From: Ramlibacter pinisoli
Lineage (GTDB): Bacteria; Pseudomonadota; Gammaproteobacteria; Burkholderiales; Burkholderiaceae_C
Assembly (NCBI RefSeq): GCF_009758015.1
Contig: NZ_WSEL01000002.1
Location: 42,811-106,810 of the forward strand
DNA: 64,000 nt
Direction of reading: 5' to 3'
Shown: piece by piece, positions 8,822 through 16,814 of the stretch
Layout: each line of letters begins with the position of its first letter
Numbering within the stretch: position 1 is the stretch's first letter
Position numbers and translations under genes: made by a program
The notes under the pieces: generated by a model
What the model was told of the DNA's origin: nothing
The model's input: only the letters and a program-made list of their open reading frames with translations
Database searches by the model: none

Positions 8822-9322
8822 ATGCTTGACTGGTTCCGGCGCTTGAGCGCCATTGCCTCGGTCGCTCTTGTTGCTGGCTGCGGCGGCAGCGACGGTGAGA
8901 ACCGTAATCTCGTCGAGACGGCGCAAGCCGACGCACGCTTCTCGATCCTGGTCGAAGCCGTGACCGCGACGGACCTTGCAGGCACGCTTTCGGGGGCCGG
9001 GCCTTTCACGGTCTTCGCGCCAACGAACGACGCATTCGGCGCCCTGCTGGGCGAAACGGGGCTCACCAAGGACCAGCTGCTGGCGGACAAAGCCTTGCTC
9101 ACGCAGGTGCTCACCTACCACGTCGTCGCCGGGCGGGTGCTTCGCGCCGGAGTGCCAGTGGGCTCGCCCATCACCACCGTGCAAGGGCAGACGTTCACCA
9201 TCGACTCCAACCTGGTCATCACTGACCAGCGCGGCCGGACCGCCCGCATCGTGCAGACCGACGTGCCGTCGAGCAATGGCGTGATCCACGCGATCGACCG
9301 CGTGCTGCTGCCCCGCCCCTGA
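8822..9322 (+). CDS. Fasciclin (FAS1) domain lipoprotein
   Basis: The signal peptide ends with lipobox LVAGC, so Cys20 should be lipidated and the protein anchored in a membrane on the periplasmic side. The rest is one FAS1 domain with both conserved boxes: [13 protein letters not shown] (H1) and the YHVVAGR...[13 protein letters not shown] segment (H2). FAS1 domains mediate adhesion or bind small ligands. It is the first gene after the promoter flanked by MerR-type operators and is followed 34 bases later by a second FAS1 gene, so the two probably form one transcript. Confidence 0.85.
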   Translation: MLDWFRRLSAIASVALVAGCGGSDGENRNLVETAQADARFSILVEAVTATDLAGTLSGAGPFTVFAPTNDAFGALLGETGLTKDQLLADKALLTQVLTYHVVAGRVLRAGVPVGSPITTVQGQTFTIDSNLVITDQRGRTARIVQTDVPSSNGVIHAIDRVLLPRP

Positions 9323-9356
9323 TTTCCTCCACCCCTCCACTTCGAAGGAGTTCACC

Positions 9357-9812
9357 ATGAAGAGAGCCATATTGATCACCGCCGCCATGGCCCTGGCGGC
9401 TGCAAGCGTCCAGGCCAAGGACATTGTCGACACGGCCGTGTCCGCGGGGGATTTCAAGACGCTGGCCGCAGCGCTGCAAAAGGCCGGCCTAGTCGACACC
9501 CTCAAAGGCCCCGGCCCGTTCACCGTCTTCGCGCCGACTGACGCGGCGTTCGCCAAGGTGCCGAAGGATCAGCTGGAGGCGCTGCTGGCGGACAAGGACA
9601 AGCTCACCCAGGTGCTGACCTACCACGTCGTTCCCGGCAAGGTGCTGGCCAAGGACGTCAAGGCCGGCCCGGTCAAGACCGTGCAGGGCAGGCCACTGAC
9701 CGTCAGCACCTCCGGTGGCGTGAAGGTCGACGATGCCAACGTCATCAAGACCGACATCGTGGCGGACAACGGCGTGATCCACGTGATCGACAGCATCGTG
9801 CTACCGAAGTAG
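9357..9812 (+). CDS. Secreted fasciclin (FAS1) domain protein
   Basis: The signal peptide [20 protein letters not shown] is followed by a single FAS1 domain, so the product should be a soluble periplasmic or extracellular protein of about 131 residues. The domain is close to that of the preceding lipoprotein ([41 protein letters not shown]), which suggests local duplication with one copy keeping a lipid anchor. GAAGGAG precedes the ATG at good spacing. It probably shares the regulated promoter of the upstream gene. Confidence 0.85.
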   Translation: MKRAILITAAMALAAASVQAKDIVDTAVSAGDFKTLAAALQKAGLVDTLKGPGPFTVFAPTDAAFAKVPKDQLEALLADKDKLTQVLTYHVVPGKVLAKDVKAGPVKTVQGRPLTVSTSGGVKVDDANVIKTDIVADNGVIHVIDSIVLPK

Positions 9813-9920
9813 AACGTTTCGGGCCCAACGCGCTCGCGAACAGGGATCGCGGCGCGTAAATACTGCATCGGCGGCACGCCAAACAGCCGGCGGAATGCAC
9901 TGGTGCTTTGACGGGCGCGG
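9813..9920 (-). pseudogene. AraC-family regulator, short remnant
   Basis: Read on the minus strand from about 9920, the codons give QSTSAFRRLFGVPPMQYLR, the typical second helix-turn-helix end of AraC/XylS regulators. No upstream part is present, and the frame runs on into the antisense of the fasciclin gene without an early stop. This is a relic of some 35 codons. The rest of the gap up to 10133 holds nothing recognisable. Confidence 0.4.
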
Positions 9921-10133
9921 GACCCTTCAGCAGGTGAATTCGCGTCTCATGATGGATGCCAATCCCCGAGCTAGCCCGATACGAATCCGCCGTCGTCGCG
10001 ATCCTCGCCGCGGGCGAGGGCTGCTTCTGGCCGATTGCGGCCGTCCGCCGGATGGAGGGAGGCTGAGCAGAGGGGGAAAGAATTGGCGCTTACTCCACGC
10101 CATTCTTGGAGTTCGTGCAATCGAACTTGGAGC

Positions 10134-11132
10134 TTAGTCCGGACCGCGGTCCTCTTCGGAGAGAGCGCCGGCGAGCTTCGGCGTGCAGTGCCAAACCAGG
10201 GGATCCATTCCGAACCGGTCGAGCGCCTCTTTAGCCGTCAGCACTTCCATCTCAGGCACTGTCAATGCGGAGGTGACGAGCGCTAGGTGCCACGCCGACA
10301 GGGAGGTGGCCGCCTTCAATTCGTTCCGCGTCAAGAAGAACGCCTGCGTGTACATGGAGGTGCCCTTGACCTCGACGTACGTCACTGCACCGCCTGACGC
10401 ACCGCGGACGACCAAGTCGTAGCCCAGGTTCTCCGGACTCACATCTTCCACGGTGAAGCCTCGGGCCCTGTAGTACTTGGTCGCGACGGCCATGGAGATT
10501 GCCTCCACCTGATCGCGGTGCTGTTGGTCGGGGAATCGCAGGCGAATCTGATCCGAGGGATCCGGTGCCGTGGACTCTTCAAGGCGTGCATCCGGTTCCG
10601 CGGAGCCGTCGATTTCTTCCAGGGTGGGATTCCAACCCTCGCCACGAACAAGGACGGCTCGCTGCCCCTCTTCGTCCCAGAGGGCCACGCGCCACTGGTA
10701 CTCGTCCTTCACGCGGACGCCGACCTGCGCCGCTGCGCTCTGTTCGAGCAGATCGATCGGAACCCGGTTGATCTGGAGCAGGCTGATGAACTTCGTGCGC
10801 TTGTCGAAGGCCTCACGCAAGACAGCGACCCGGGTTTTGGTCCGGGCGACCTGATCGTCATTCCTCAGACCGCCACCGCGGCGGTGGCGGATGTTCAAGC
10901 TTTCGACGTAGAACCAGTGGCCGGTTCTCGGGTGTACGCGGATGTCTTCGGACCAGAGGGCGACGGCGGAGCCGCCAGCGGGCAGCCGCCAGGCGTACTC
11001 GAACTTAACCTCGGGGCTTCTGGTGTTGCGTACACCGAGTTTCTCGATGACCTCTGTGATCCCCAGCCTTGGCGTGTTAGCTCGGATCCGGTCCACGACC
11101 TTGAACACCCGGATATCGACTTCGTTTTCCAT
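10134..11132 (-). CDS. DUF3883 nuclease-like protein
   Basis: The C-terminal 120 residues match the DUF3883 domain, a member of the PD-(D/E)xK nuclease group. The likely catalytic residues are D239 (GYDLVV) and E254-x-K256 (TYVEVKGTS), followed by the family's FFLTRNEL segment. The N-terminal 200 residues are unfamiliar and contain no helicase or kinase motif. DUF3883 domains are frequent in restriction and other phage-defence proteins, so a role in cleaving foreign DNA is inferred. No methyltransferase gene is adjacent. The IS30 fragment just upstream suggests that the locus has moved or been trimmed. Confidence 0.75.
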   Translation of the reverse strand: MENEVDIRVFKVVDRIRANTPRLGITEVIEKLGVRNTRSPEVKFEYAWRLPAGGSAVALWSEDIRVHPRTGHWFYVESLNIRHRRGGGLRNDDQVARTKTRVAVLREAFDKRTKFISLLQINRVPIDLLEQSAAAQVGVRVKDEYQWRVALWDEEGQRAVLVRGEGWNPTLEEIDGSAEPDARLEESTAPDPSDQIRLRFPDQQHRDQVEAISMAVATKYYRARGFTVEDVSPENLGYDLVVRGASGGAVTYVEVKGTSMYTQAFFLTRNELKAATSLSAWHLALVTSALTVPEMEVLTAKEALDRFGMDPLVWHCTPKLAGALSEEDRGPD

Positions 11133-11244
11133 GCGCCTCCAAGCGAGCCCTGTCGCCCCACCACGAGGAGCTGAATGGACGGGCCGATGGGAAATGTATC
11201 AAGCCCGCAAAGAAAAATGCCCCCGTCCGGGAAGCGGCCCCGTC

Positions 11245-11506
11245 AACGATGGTAAGAGCCAACCTGGAGCGGCGACGCTCAGGAGGACGAATGCCACCCG
11301 TTCGGCCAGGACCGAGCGGATCGAGGCATGCGGACGATCGAAGCCGCGCGATCTGATGAAGAGCTTCTCCCTTCTTCCACCGCTCCCACATCGGGCTTTC
11401 TGAGTCTCTGTGTACTTCGTTCTTGGGCTTGTCCGCATCCGCACTCTTTCTGCTTTCGCAGATTGGCGTGTTGCATTGACCGGTTGAATCCGCAGCCGAA
11501 AAGCAG
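11245..11506 (-). mobile_element. IS30-family end fragment
   Basis: On the minus strand this region follows the first 270 or so bases of the element at 1091-2228. It has a terminal repeat (11470-11506, GACCGGTTGAATCCG core), the leader and the start of the transposase (SPMWERWKKGEALHQIARL, then GGIRPPERRRSRLALT). Frameshifts separate these pieces. Similarity stops near 11245. It is a one-ended relic and cannot transpose; the divergence from the first copy points to a separate, older insertion. Confidence 0.75.
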
Positions 11507-11705
11507 ACATGTTCAAGATATGCCGGCGGCATGAAGTGAACGTGAACAGAGTCTCACCGCAGTGAGGAGTGTCAAACCCGAAAGCGCATGGGCCGCATGA
11601 ACTGCTTGTCGATGCCTTAGGCTTTGATTGGGAGGGTGCGAGTGATGGCCCTCGTCGTCCCCAGACCGTCGCCAGAAAACAGTACCACGTGCGCGCGCAA
11701 GATGG

Positions 11706-12035
11706 CTACATCCACTCCAGGAATACCAGGATTGGTTTGGATTGCAGCCGCTTCTTCCCGGGAACCGTGTACCTGACCAGTCCGCCACCTACGAAATGGA
11801 TCGTGGCCACCTCGGTGTTCGGACCCGCGCCTGTGCGCAACGGCACCCTCATTCCGACTTTGAGTTCCTCAGCTCGTACCATGTTCAGGCGTTGCCTCGA
11901 GCTTGCCGTCAGCTGATCGGTAAGCTCGCTCGCCAGTTGCACCTTGTGTGGCACGCTCGAATCTGCTCCCATAGTTTGCTGCCCCCCACTCTCCCGGGCG
12001 GGCGCCACTACCAGGGTCTGCAAGAATCCTGCCAT
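11706..12035 (-). CDS. Small hypothetical protein
   Basis: This 109-residue protein is of unknown function. The C-terminal half (MVRAEELKVGMRVPLRTG, then a beta-rich stretch ending KPILVFLEW) reads like a small beta-barrel. The N-terminal half is polar. ATG 12035 was chosen over the GTG two codons upstream because GGAG lies five bases before it. The neighbours are the IS30 relic and empty sequence, so no pathway can be proposed. Confidence 0.45.
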   Translation of the reverse strand: MAGFLQTLVVAPARESGGQQTMGADSSVPHKVQLASELTDQLTASSRQRLNMVRAEELKVGMRVPLRTGAGPNTEVATIHFVGGGLVRYTVPGKKRLQSKPILVFLEWM

Positions 12036-12041
12036 ACACAC

Positions 12042-12421
12042 TCCGTGTCGAGCTTCGTCTTCCGCATCTTCGCCTTGATTTGGATCCGTTTCTAGCGAAT
12101 TTGGCTGCGGCCCTCATACGCATTAAGTACGCAAAGGAACCTTCATCCGCCGTAGCGCGACCGAGGGAAGGGCCCCTTCATTTGCCGAATGTGGTTCGCG
12201 GGAATGAATACTTTCATATTCGCTTAAGGACGCTGCGATCACCACCGGGCTGATCGCGAGGGGCTGTCGGATGGTTGGAACGCGCTGTCCTTCTACGAGC
12301 TAACTGCCGACGGTCGGAAAAATTTGTCTGCGGACGCCGTCTTCGGCAAGATTCCTATCGCGTCACGCTTGGCAGTAGGCGCGGCCACAGTATCAGAGTC
12401 CTGATGGCTGCCTAGCCAGGC
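12042..12421. other. Intergenic region with a possible gene tail
   Basis: No complete gene is seen. On the plus strand an open stretch from about 12232 to a stop at 12404 reads SDGWNALSFYELTADGRKNL and onward, with a composition like real protein. It has no ATG, GTG or ribosome binding site and may be the tail of a lost gene. Confidence 0.35.
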
Positions 12422-12433
12422 TTGCACCAGCCG

Positions 12434-12619
12434 ATGGACAACGAAGAACAACCCGACCAGCACGACAATCCGCGGATGGACGCCAGTTACACCGCCGGCG
12501 ACGCGACAGCGCTCTTCACGTTCTGGTGCTCACGAGGAATGCGGACGGAAGACGTTCCTTTCGAGTGGCGCGAGCCGTACGTCGCCTGGCTGCGCACACA
12601 GCCCCTGTCGCCGTTTTAG
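12434..12619 (+). CDS. Possible small acidic protein
   Basis: The 61-residue frame opens with a polar, acidic stretch and continues with a Trp/Phe-rich part (ALFTFWCSRGMRTEDVPFEW, then EPYVAWLRTQPL), which looks more protein-like than random. No family is recognised. No good ribosome binding site precedes the ATG. It lies 73 bases upstream of a LuxR-type regulator on the same strand. Confidence 0.35.
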   Translation: MDNEEQPDQHDNPRMDASYTAGDATALFTFWCSRGMRTEDVPFEWREPYVAWLRTQPLSPF

Positions 12620-12692
12620 AGGCCGGGCCCGTCCCCATGACCCGCCGCCACTCCGATCAACGAAAAAGATAAGAGCAGCTGAGGTATCGGTC

Positions 12693-13112
12693 GTGCGGTC
12701 CTACTGCGTTCTTCTGTCCGACGATGACGTCGAACTCGAGGCCCAGCTCGCGCGTCTGCTACGGCTTCATGACTACGTGCAGCAGCCTCAGGGTACCGGT
12801 GACGGAGCATTGTCCCCGATCGCTTTGTTCCAAAGGGACCTAACGGTATGGATCAGCGATGGCACTGACCTCGACTCCGTGTCGGTTGTCCACCAGGAGC
12901 GAGAAGGCATTCAGGCGCGGCTGGCGTCGCTGACCGAGCGCGAGCAGCAGGTACTCTCGGGCGTTGTGGCGGGCCGATTGAACAAGCAGATCGCCTCGGA
13001 AATGGGCATTGCAGAGAGGACCGTGAAGATCCACCGCGGCCGCGTGATGGCTAAGATGGCCGCCGCATCGCTGGCCGAACTGGTGCGCCTCTGCGAACGA
13101 GTGGGTCGATGA
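12693..13112 (+). CDS. LuxR/FixJ-type regulator with reduced N-terminus
   Basis: Residues 79-133 form a LuxR-type helix-turn-helix (LTEREQQVLSGVVAGRLNKQ, then SEMGIAERTVKIHRGRVMAK) most like the FixJ/NarL output domain. The 75 residues before it correspond to a much shortened receiver: an SDDD-like start is present, but the phosphoacceptor Asp, Thr/Ser and Lys cannot be placed. Normal FixJ relatives are about 200 residues. The protein probably binds DNA without phosphorelay control, or is a decaying gene. The start is a GTG with weak ribosome binding sequence. Confidence 0.65.
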   Translation: MRSYCVLLSDDDVELEAQLARLLRLHDYVQQPQGTGDGALSPIALFQRDLTVWISDGTDLDSVSVVHQEREGIQARLASLTEREQQVLSGVVAGRLNKQIASEMGIAERTVKIHRGRVMAKMAAASLAELVRLCERVGR

Positions 13113-13600
13113 GGCGCGCGCTCGGCCTCATCTGACGCGAGTTCCACTGGCGTGGAACGTTGAGCCGGCCTTTTTGACCATCACTGAGAGGAGCGACGGC
13201 ACCGTTTTGGGGATGGCTGCCTACTGCAAGCATGAAGAAGCTCGAGTGGCTTGGCGCCCGGCTCGTGCCTGCTCTCGTCTGGCCTGCTCCATTCGACTCC
13301 GCCCCCAAGGCGCCGCAAGCCACGCTGCGAGTGCCGCACTATCAAGTGTTTCTCGCGCTCGCAACGGACTCGCGTGTGTACGGCATCACCGAAGCCGGAA
13401 GGAAGTACGCGCCGGCGTCGACGCAAAGCCTTCCGGCCGCGCAGCGGGCGCCCGCCCCGTAGGGCGAGCTTGCCAGGCCAGCTGACCAACGCCGCACCGC
13501 GGTTCACTAACCTGGCTGATCCCGCCTGCGGGCCCTACTGAAGCGGCAGGCTGCTTGCTGGTGAGGCGGGAGGGAAGCTCTCGGCCAACTCCTGCCGTAG
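13113..13600. other. Intergenic region, no supported gene
   Basis: Several short frames occur, including one at 13232-13462 with an MKKLEWLGARLVPALV start, but none has a ribosome binding site or known motif. No repeats or terminator stand out. Confidence 0.45.
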
Positions 13601-14146
13601 CTATGGCGACGTGTTCAGGAGCGCGTGGGCCCACACGCGTCGCTTCTCTTCGAACGGTATGGCGGCGTTAGCTGGACTGGTTGAAGGCAGGGTTACCCAC
13701 TCGCATCGCAATTCAGTGGGAAGACTGCCGCGCACCAGGCGGAGGAAAAGCTTTGCCGCCTGCTGCCCGTTGAAGCAGACCCGGACGATTTCAGGGTGCT
13801 CGGCGAAAAAGGCAGAAAAGTCATTGGACACCACGGTCGCTGTGCGGATGCTCGTGTCCAGGCTGCCAGGCCGCTCGGCTGCGGCGCAGACATCCCAGAG
13901 AGCGATCCGGTGATCCAGAATCTGCATCACGCGCTCTTCATACGGCCCGAGGGGGTCGAACCCGAGGACGTCGCCCACGATGCTCCAGAACCGGTTCTGC
14001 GGGTGCGCGTAGTACTCGCCACACGCGAGAGAGCGCTCTCCAGGCAGAGTCCCAAGCACCAAAACTCGAGCGTCGGGTCGCGAGATCGAATGAAAGCTGC
14101 GAGAACTGCGGCTTTCCCCTGCATCGCTGGTGTCCGTCCGTCCCAT
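13601..14146 (-). CDS. DNA-deoxyinosine glycosylase (UDG family 6)
   Basis: The product belongs to the uracil-DNA glycosylase superfamily, hypoxanthine-DNA glycosylase branch, which removes deaminated adenine from DNA. Motif 1 is VLGTLPGERSL with the following GEYYAHPQNRFW; motif 2 is LPSTSPAN near the C-terminus. The length of 181 residues fits the family. The first 25 residues are polar and may not be translated; LVLGTLPG should begin about 5-10 residues after the true start. It stands alone, facing the small genes downstream, and would act in base excision repair. Confidence 0.8.
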   Translation of the reverse strand: MGRTDTSDAGESRSSRSFHSISRPDARVLVLGTLPGERSLACGEYYAHPQNRFWSIVGDVLGFDPLGPYEERVMQILDHRIALWDVCAAAERPGSLDTSIRTATVVSNDFSAFFAEHPEIVRVCFNGQQAAKLFLRLVRGSLPTELRCEWVTLPSTSPANAAIPFEEKRRVWAHALLNTSP

Positions 14147-14228
14147 CCTCGCATTGTCCGCTCCCGGCCAAAAGCGGCCCCGCTCGCGCCCGAATCACTT
14201 CCTTCCGAGGCAAAGGTGCCAAGGCGCC

Positions 14229-14453
14229 TCAGTACGCCGCGTCGGGCATATGGCCGGCAATGAATCTCCGCACGGCCCCGATGTCTCGGGCAACGAATGA
14301 CATGAGCTGCTCCAGGTCATCGAGGAGTTCGCGAGACGCAACTCCAGTCGCCAATGCTTCGATGTAGACCAACGTCAGCTCGCGTTGCTGCGTCATCAGT
14401 GTTCGCCAATCGCGGGCCAGTTGGGCCGCGAGGTCTTGTCCTCTTGTACTCAC
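14229..14453 (-). CDS. Small helical hypothetical protein
   Basis: The 74-residue protein appears all-helical and amphipathic (LAAQLARDWRTLMTQQREL, then LLDDLEQLMSFVARDIGAV). No family or membrane segment is recognised. Residue composition is normal for a coding frame. It ends 82 bases from the glycosylase start on the same strand and may be co-transcribed with it. Confidence 0.45.
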   Translation of the reverse strand: MSTRGQDLAAQLARDWRTLMTQQRELTLVYIEALATGVASRELLDDLEQLMSFVARDIGAVRRFIAGHMPDAAY

Positions 14454-14642
14454 GGGACGATGTTAGGACCAGCGCAGAGGTCCTTGCCAACCAGTCGTCG
14501 GAACTCCTCGTCGGCCTTGCGGAGGCGGGCCAAAGCACCGCCAGACCTATCCCCGCGAACTCGGCTATTCGCACCACCCGTGGCACCTAGCGGCGCCTAG
14601 GACTAGCGTGACTGCTCCCCATCAACTTTAAAGGAGCGACTC

Positions 14643-16103
14643 ATGCAGACCCCCGCCCAGCCTGTGGCCCAGTACATCCGAATGTCCACGGATCGCCAGG
14701 ACCTTTCGCCGCTCGTGCAAAGAGACGCTATCAGAGCCTTCGCCGGCACGAACGGATTTGACATCGTCCGCACCTATCAGGATGACGGCAAAAGTGGTCT
14801 CCAGTTGGCAAATCGGCCTGGACTGCGTCAGTTGCTCAAGGATGTAGTCGATGCCGCTCCTTTTCGAGCAATCCTGGTCTACGACGTGAGTCGCTGGGGA
14901 CGGTTCCAGGATGCGGACGCATCCGCGTACTACGAATACCACTGCCGCATGCACGGCGTCCAAGTCATTTACGTTAGTGAATCATTCGCCAATGATCAGA
15001 CCCCCACCACGGTGCTTCTCAAGAGCATGCGACGCGTCATGGCAGCCGAGTACAGCCGGGACATTGCATTCAAGGCGCGCGCCGGTCAGCAGCGTGTTGT
15101 CTCGATGGGCTTCCAAATGGGCCCGCTTCCTGCTCTCGGGTACCGGCGGTGTTCAGTGTCCGCGGATGGCTCTCGCAGGGTCATGTTGCAGCACGGCCAG
15201 CGCAAACTAGCTCTGACGGACCGGATCGAATGGGTGCTTGGGCCCGAAGCGGAAGTAGATCTGGTTCGGCGAATGGCGGTGGCCTACTCCAACGGGTTCG
15301 AGCTGGAGGAAATTGCCGGCCTTGCCAACGCTGAAGGCTGGCGAACCGACAAGGGACGGAAGCTCTCCGCGCAGAGTCTGAAACTCCTCCTCACGAATGA
15401 AGCGCTCATCGGAAATTTCGTCTGGGGAATCAAGAGCAAGGGAGGCAAAGTGATCAAGCATGAGCCGACCCGAATGAACGGCAGCATTCCCAGGATCCTT
15501 GATGATCGAACATGGACTGTCATGCAGACACGGTTCAAGGACGCCGCGGAAGTACTGAAACGTCGAAGCGGGACAACCGCGCCGATCACAAGCGTTCCTC
15601 GAATGGCCAAAGAGCCAAGGCAGCTCAGTCTGCCACTGGAACGTACCGGAAGGGACCGCGGCTACAGAGGAACTTTCGGTACGCCGCAGCAGCTTCGCGA
15701 ACACACTAAGGAGTTGGGGCGGGCACTGTGCGGGAGGCTGTTGTCACGCGGACTTCCGACCACGTTCGATCCCCGGAGCAACGTACTGACCTTCTGGACG
15801 TCACGTGTGCGTGTGAGGTTGATGTGGCCGGCCAGTCCGACCCGGTGGATGCTGGATCGAAAGCGCGGTCATCTTGGGGAAGAGACTCTGCTCCTGACGC
15901 GGATGGAAGGCCTTTATCGGCCCCTCGATTTCTTCATTTTGCCGGCCGAGATGGTGCCAGGAATCTTTTCGAAGCTGGTTGAACTGGAGGTGCCGCGGTC
16001 TTTGCATCGCTACTGGTGCCCCCCAGGTGATGAACTGATCTCGCGTCTCTTGAATTCACCGACGACCGTGTCAATCAGGTCGGCTTCAGCCCCCAAAACC
16101 TAG
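14643..16103 (+). CDS. Large serine recombinase
   Basis: The N-terminal resolvase domain (about 8-150) has the nucleophile Ser15 in QYIRMSTDRQ and the active-site arginines in D81-V-S-R-W-G-R87. A Recombinase domain follows (about 155-265, with GFELEEIAGLANAEGWRT and LLLTNEALIGNFVWG). The final 180 residues lack the zinc ribbon and coiled coil of phage integrases and match nothing I know. An AAAGGAG precedes the ATG. Such enzymes integrate or excise phages and islands. No phage structural genes are nearby, and no attachment site could be identified without a reference. The protein may be a stray or specialised recombinase. Confidence 0.8.
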   Translation: MQTPAQPVAQYIRMSTDRQDLSPLVQRDAIRAFAGTNGFDIVRTYQDDGKSGLQLANRPGLRQLLKDVVDAAPFRAILVYDVSRWGRFQDADASAYYEYHCRMHGVQVIYVSESFANDQTPTTVLLKSMRRVMAAEYSRDIAFKARAGQQRVVSMGFQMGPLPALGYRRCSVSADGSRRVMLQHGQRKLALTDRIEWVLGPEAEVDLVRRMAVAYSNGFELEEIAGLANAEGWRTDKGRKLSAQSLKLLLTNEALIGNFVWGIKSKGGKVIKHEPTRMNGSIPRILDDRTWTVMQTRFKDAAEVLKRRSGTTAPITSVPRMAKEPRQLSLPLERTGRDRGYRGTFGTPQQLREHTKELGRALCGRLLSRGLPTTFDPRSNVLTFWTSRVRVRLMWPASPTRWMLDRKRGHLGEETLLLTRMEGLYRPLDFFILPAEMVPGIFSKLVELEVPRSLHRYWCPPGDELISRLLNSPTTVSIRSASAPKT

Positions 16104-16228
16104 CTGCTTCCGACCATTTGCTGCCAACACCGGTCGACGCCCGTGTGGTGGGCGTTCGCAAGTCACAGCTTGTCTCGGGGCGCGCGCCCCCGCCAGGCCG
16201 CACACATTCGGCGGGCGAGCATTCGGCT

Positions 16229-16534
16229 TTAGCCGCCGCCGTCAGGGATCGGCACGCAGAACCAGGCTTGCCGCACCTCTCGAACAATCGGCAGCGCGTC
16301 CGCGTTGATCCTGTATCCGATCACGAGCATCCCGGCGTCCAGCGTCTGCACGCGCACGTCCGAGAGCGGGAACAGCACTTGGAAACGGCGGTCGACGTCC
16401 GGGCGATCGAGGTGGGCAACGTAGCCGCAGTTGGCCAGCGCGATGGTGAGTTCGCCCTCCACGGGAGCGGTCCAATCCCGCCGCTTGAGTCGCTCGCCCA
16501 ACGGACCTCTGCACTCCTGAACTCGGCACCACAT
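16229..16534 (-). CDS. Small LexA-box-controlled protein
   Basis: The 101-residue protein is of unknown function. Its second half (FQVLFPLSDVRVQTLDAGML, then VIGYRINADALPIVREVRQAWFC) reads as beta-strand followed by helix and is plausibly real. The ATG at 16534 is two bases from a perfect LexA box, leaving no room for a ribosome binding site. A TTG at 16501 with AGAGG before it may be the true start, giving a 90-residue product. Expression should rise after DNA damage. The gene ends in the gap behind the serine recombinase and faces it. Confidence 0.5.
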   Translation of the reverse strand: MWCRVQECRGPLGERLKRRDWTAPVEGELTIALANCGYVAHLDRPDVDRRFQVLFPLSDVRVQTLDAGMLVIGYRINADALPIVREVRQAWFCVPIPDGGG

Positions 16535-16535
16535 A

Positions 16536-16551
16536 CTGTATAAATATACAG
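16536..16551 (-). promoter_or_regulatory. LexA (SOS) box
   Basis: CTGTATAAATATACAG has the CTGT-N8-ACAG form of the proteobacterial LexA site, with an AT-rich centre. It lies directly before the minus-strand gene at 16534 and should repress it until the SOS response. Confidence 0.75.
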
Positions 16552-16570
16552 TTGCGGCCGGGTGGCCGTT

Positions 16571-16598
16571 GAAAAAAGAACCCCGGCCGGAGCCGGGG
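16571..16598 (-). terminator. Rho-independent terminator
   Basis: The arms CCCCGGC (16581-16587) and GCCGGGG (16592-16598) form a seven-pair stem with a four-base loop. On the minus strand the stem is followed by a run of T. It would stop transcription arriving from the right and insulate the LexA-controlled gene. Confidence 0.65.
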
Positions 16599-16814
16599 CT
16601 AGGGACGGGCGGATGATGGGAGGATGCGCCCGGCGGGATGTCGCCCGCGGCGGCATCGTAGCGCCGAGACCAGCTAGGCGCCTCATCACAAACGAGGAGG
16701 CGCGGCCTTGCCGTGTCGACAGTTCGGCGATGCTGCTTCAGCGGAGCACATCTAGTTCAAGTCCGGCCCCCGCTTGAATGGCGCAAGATTCGACTTTCGC
16801 GGGGAAGTGATGAC

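Noticed and set aside
12434..13112. Toxin-antitoxin pair made of the small acidic protein and the LuxR-type protein
   Set aside because: Neither matches a known toxin or antitoxin fold, and the LuxR output domain has a clear regulator origin.
13232..13462. 76-codon frame starting MKKLEWLGARLVPALV
   Set aside because: There is no ribosome binding site, the signal peptide is incomplete and no family matches.
16570..16760. tRNA or small RNA gene near the terminator at 16571
   Set aside because: No cloverleaf could be drawn. The GCGCCTC/GAGGCGC stem at 16678-16703 has no promoter or T-run.
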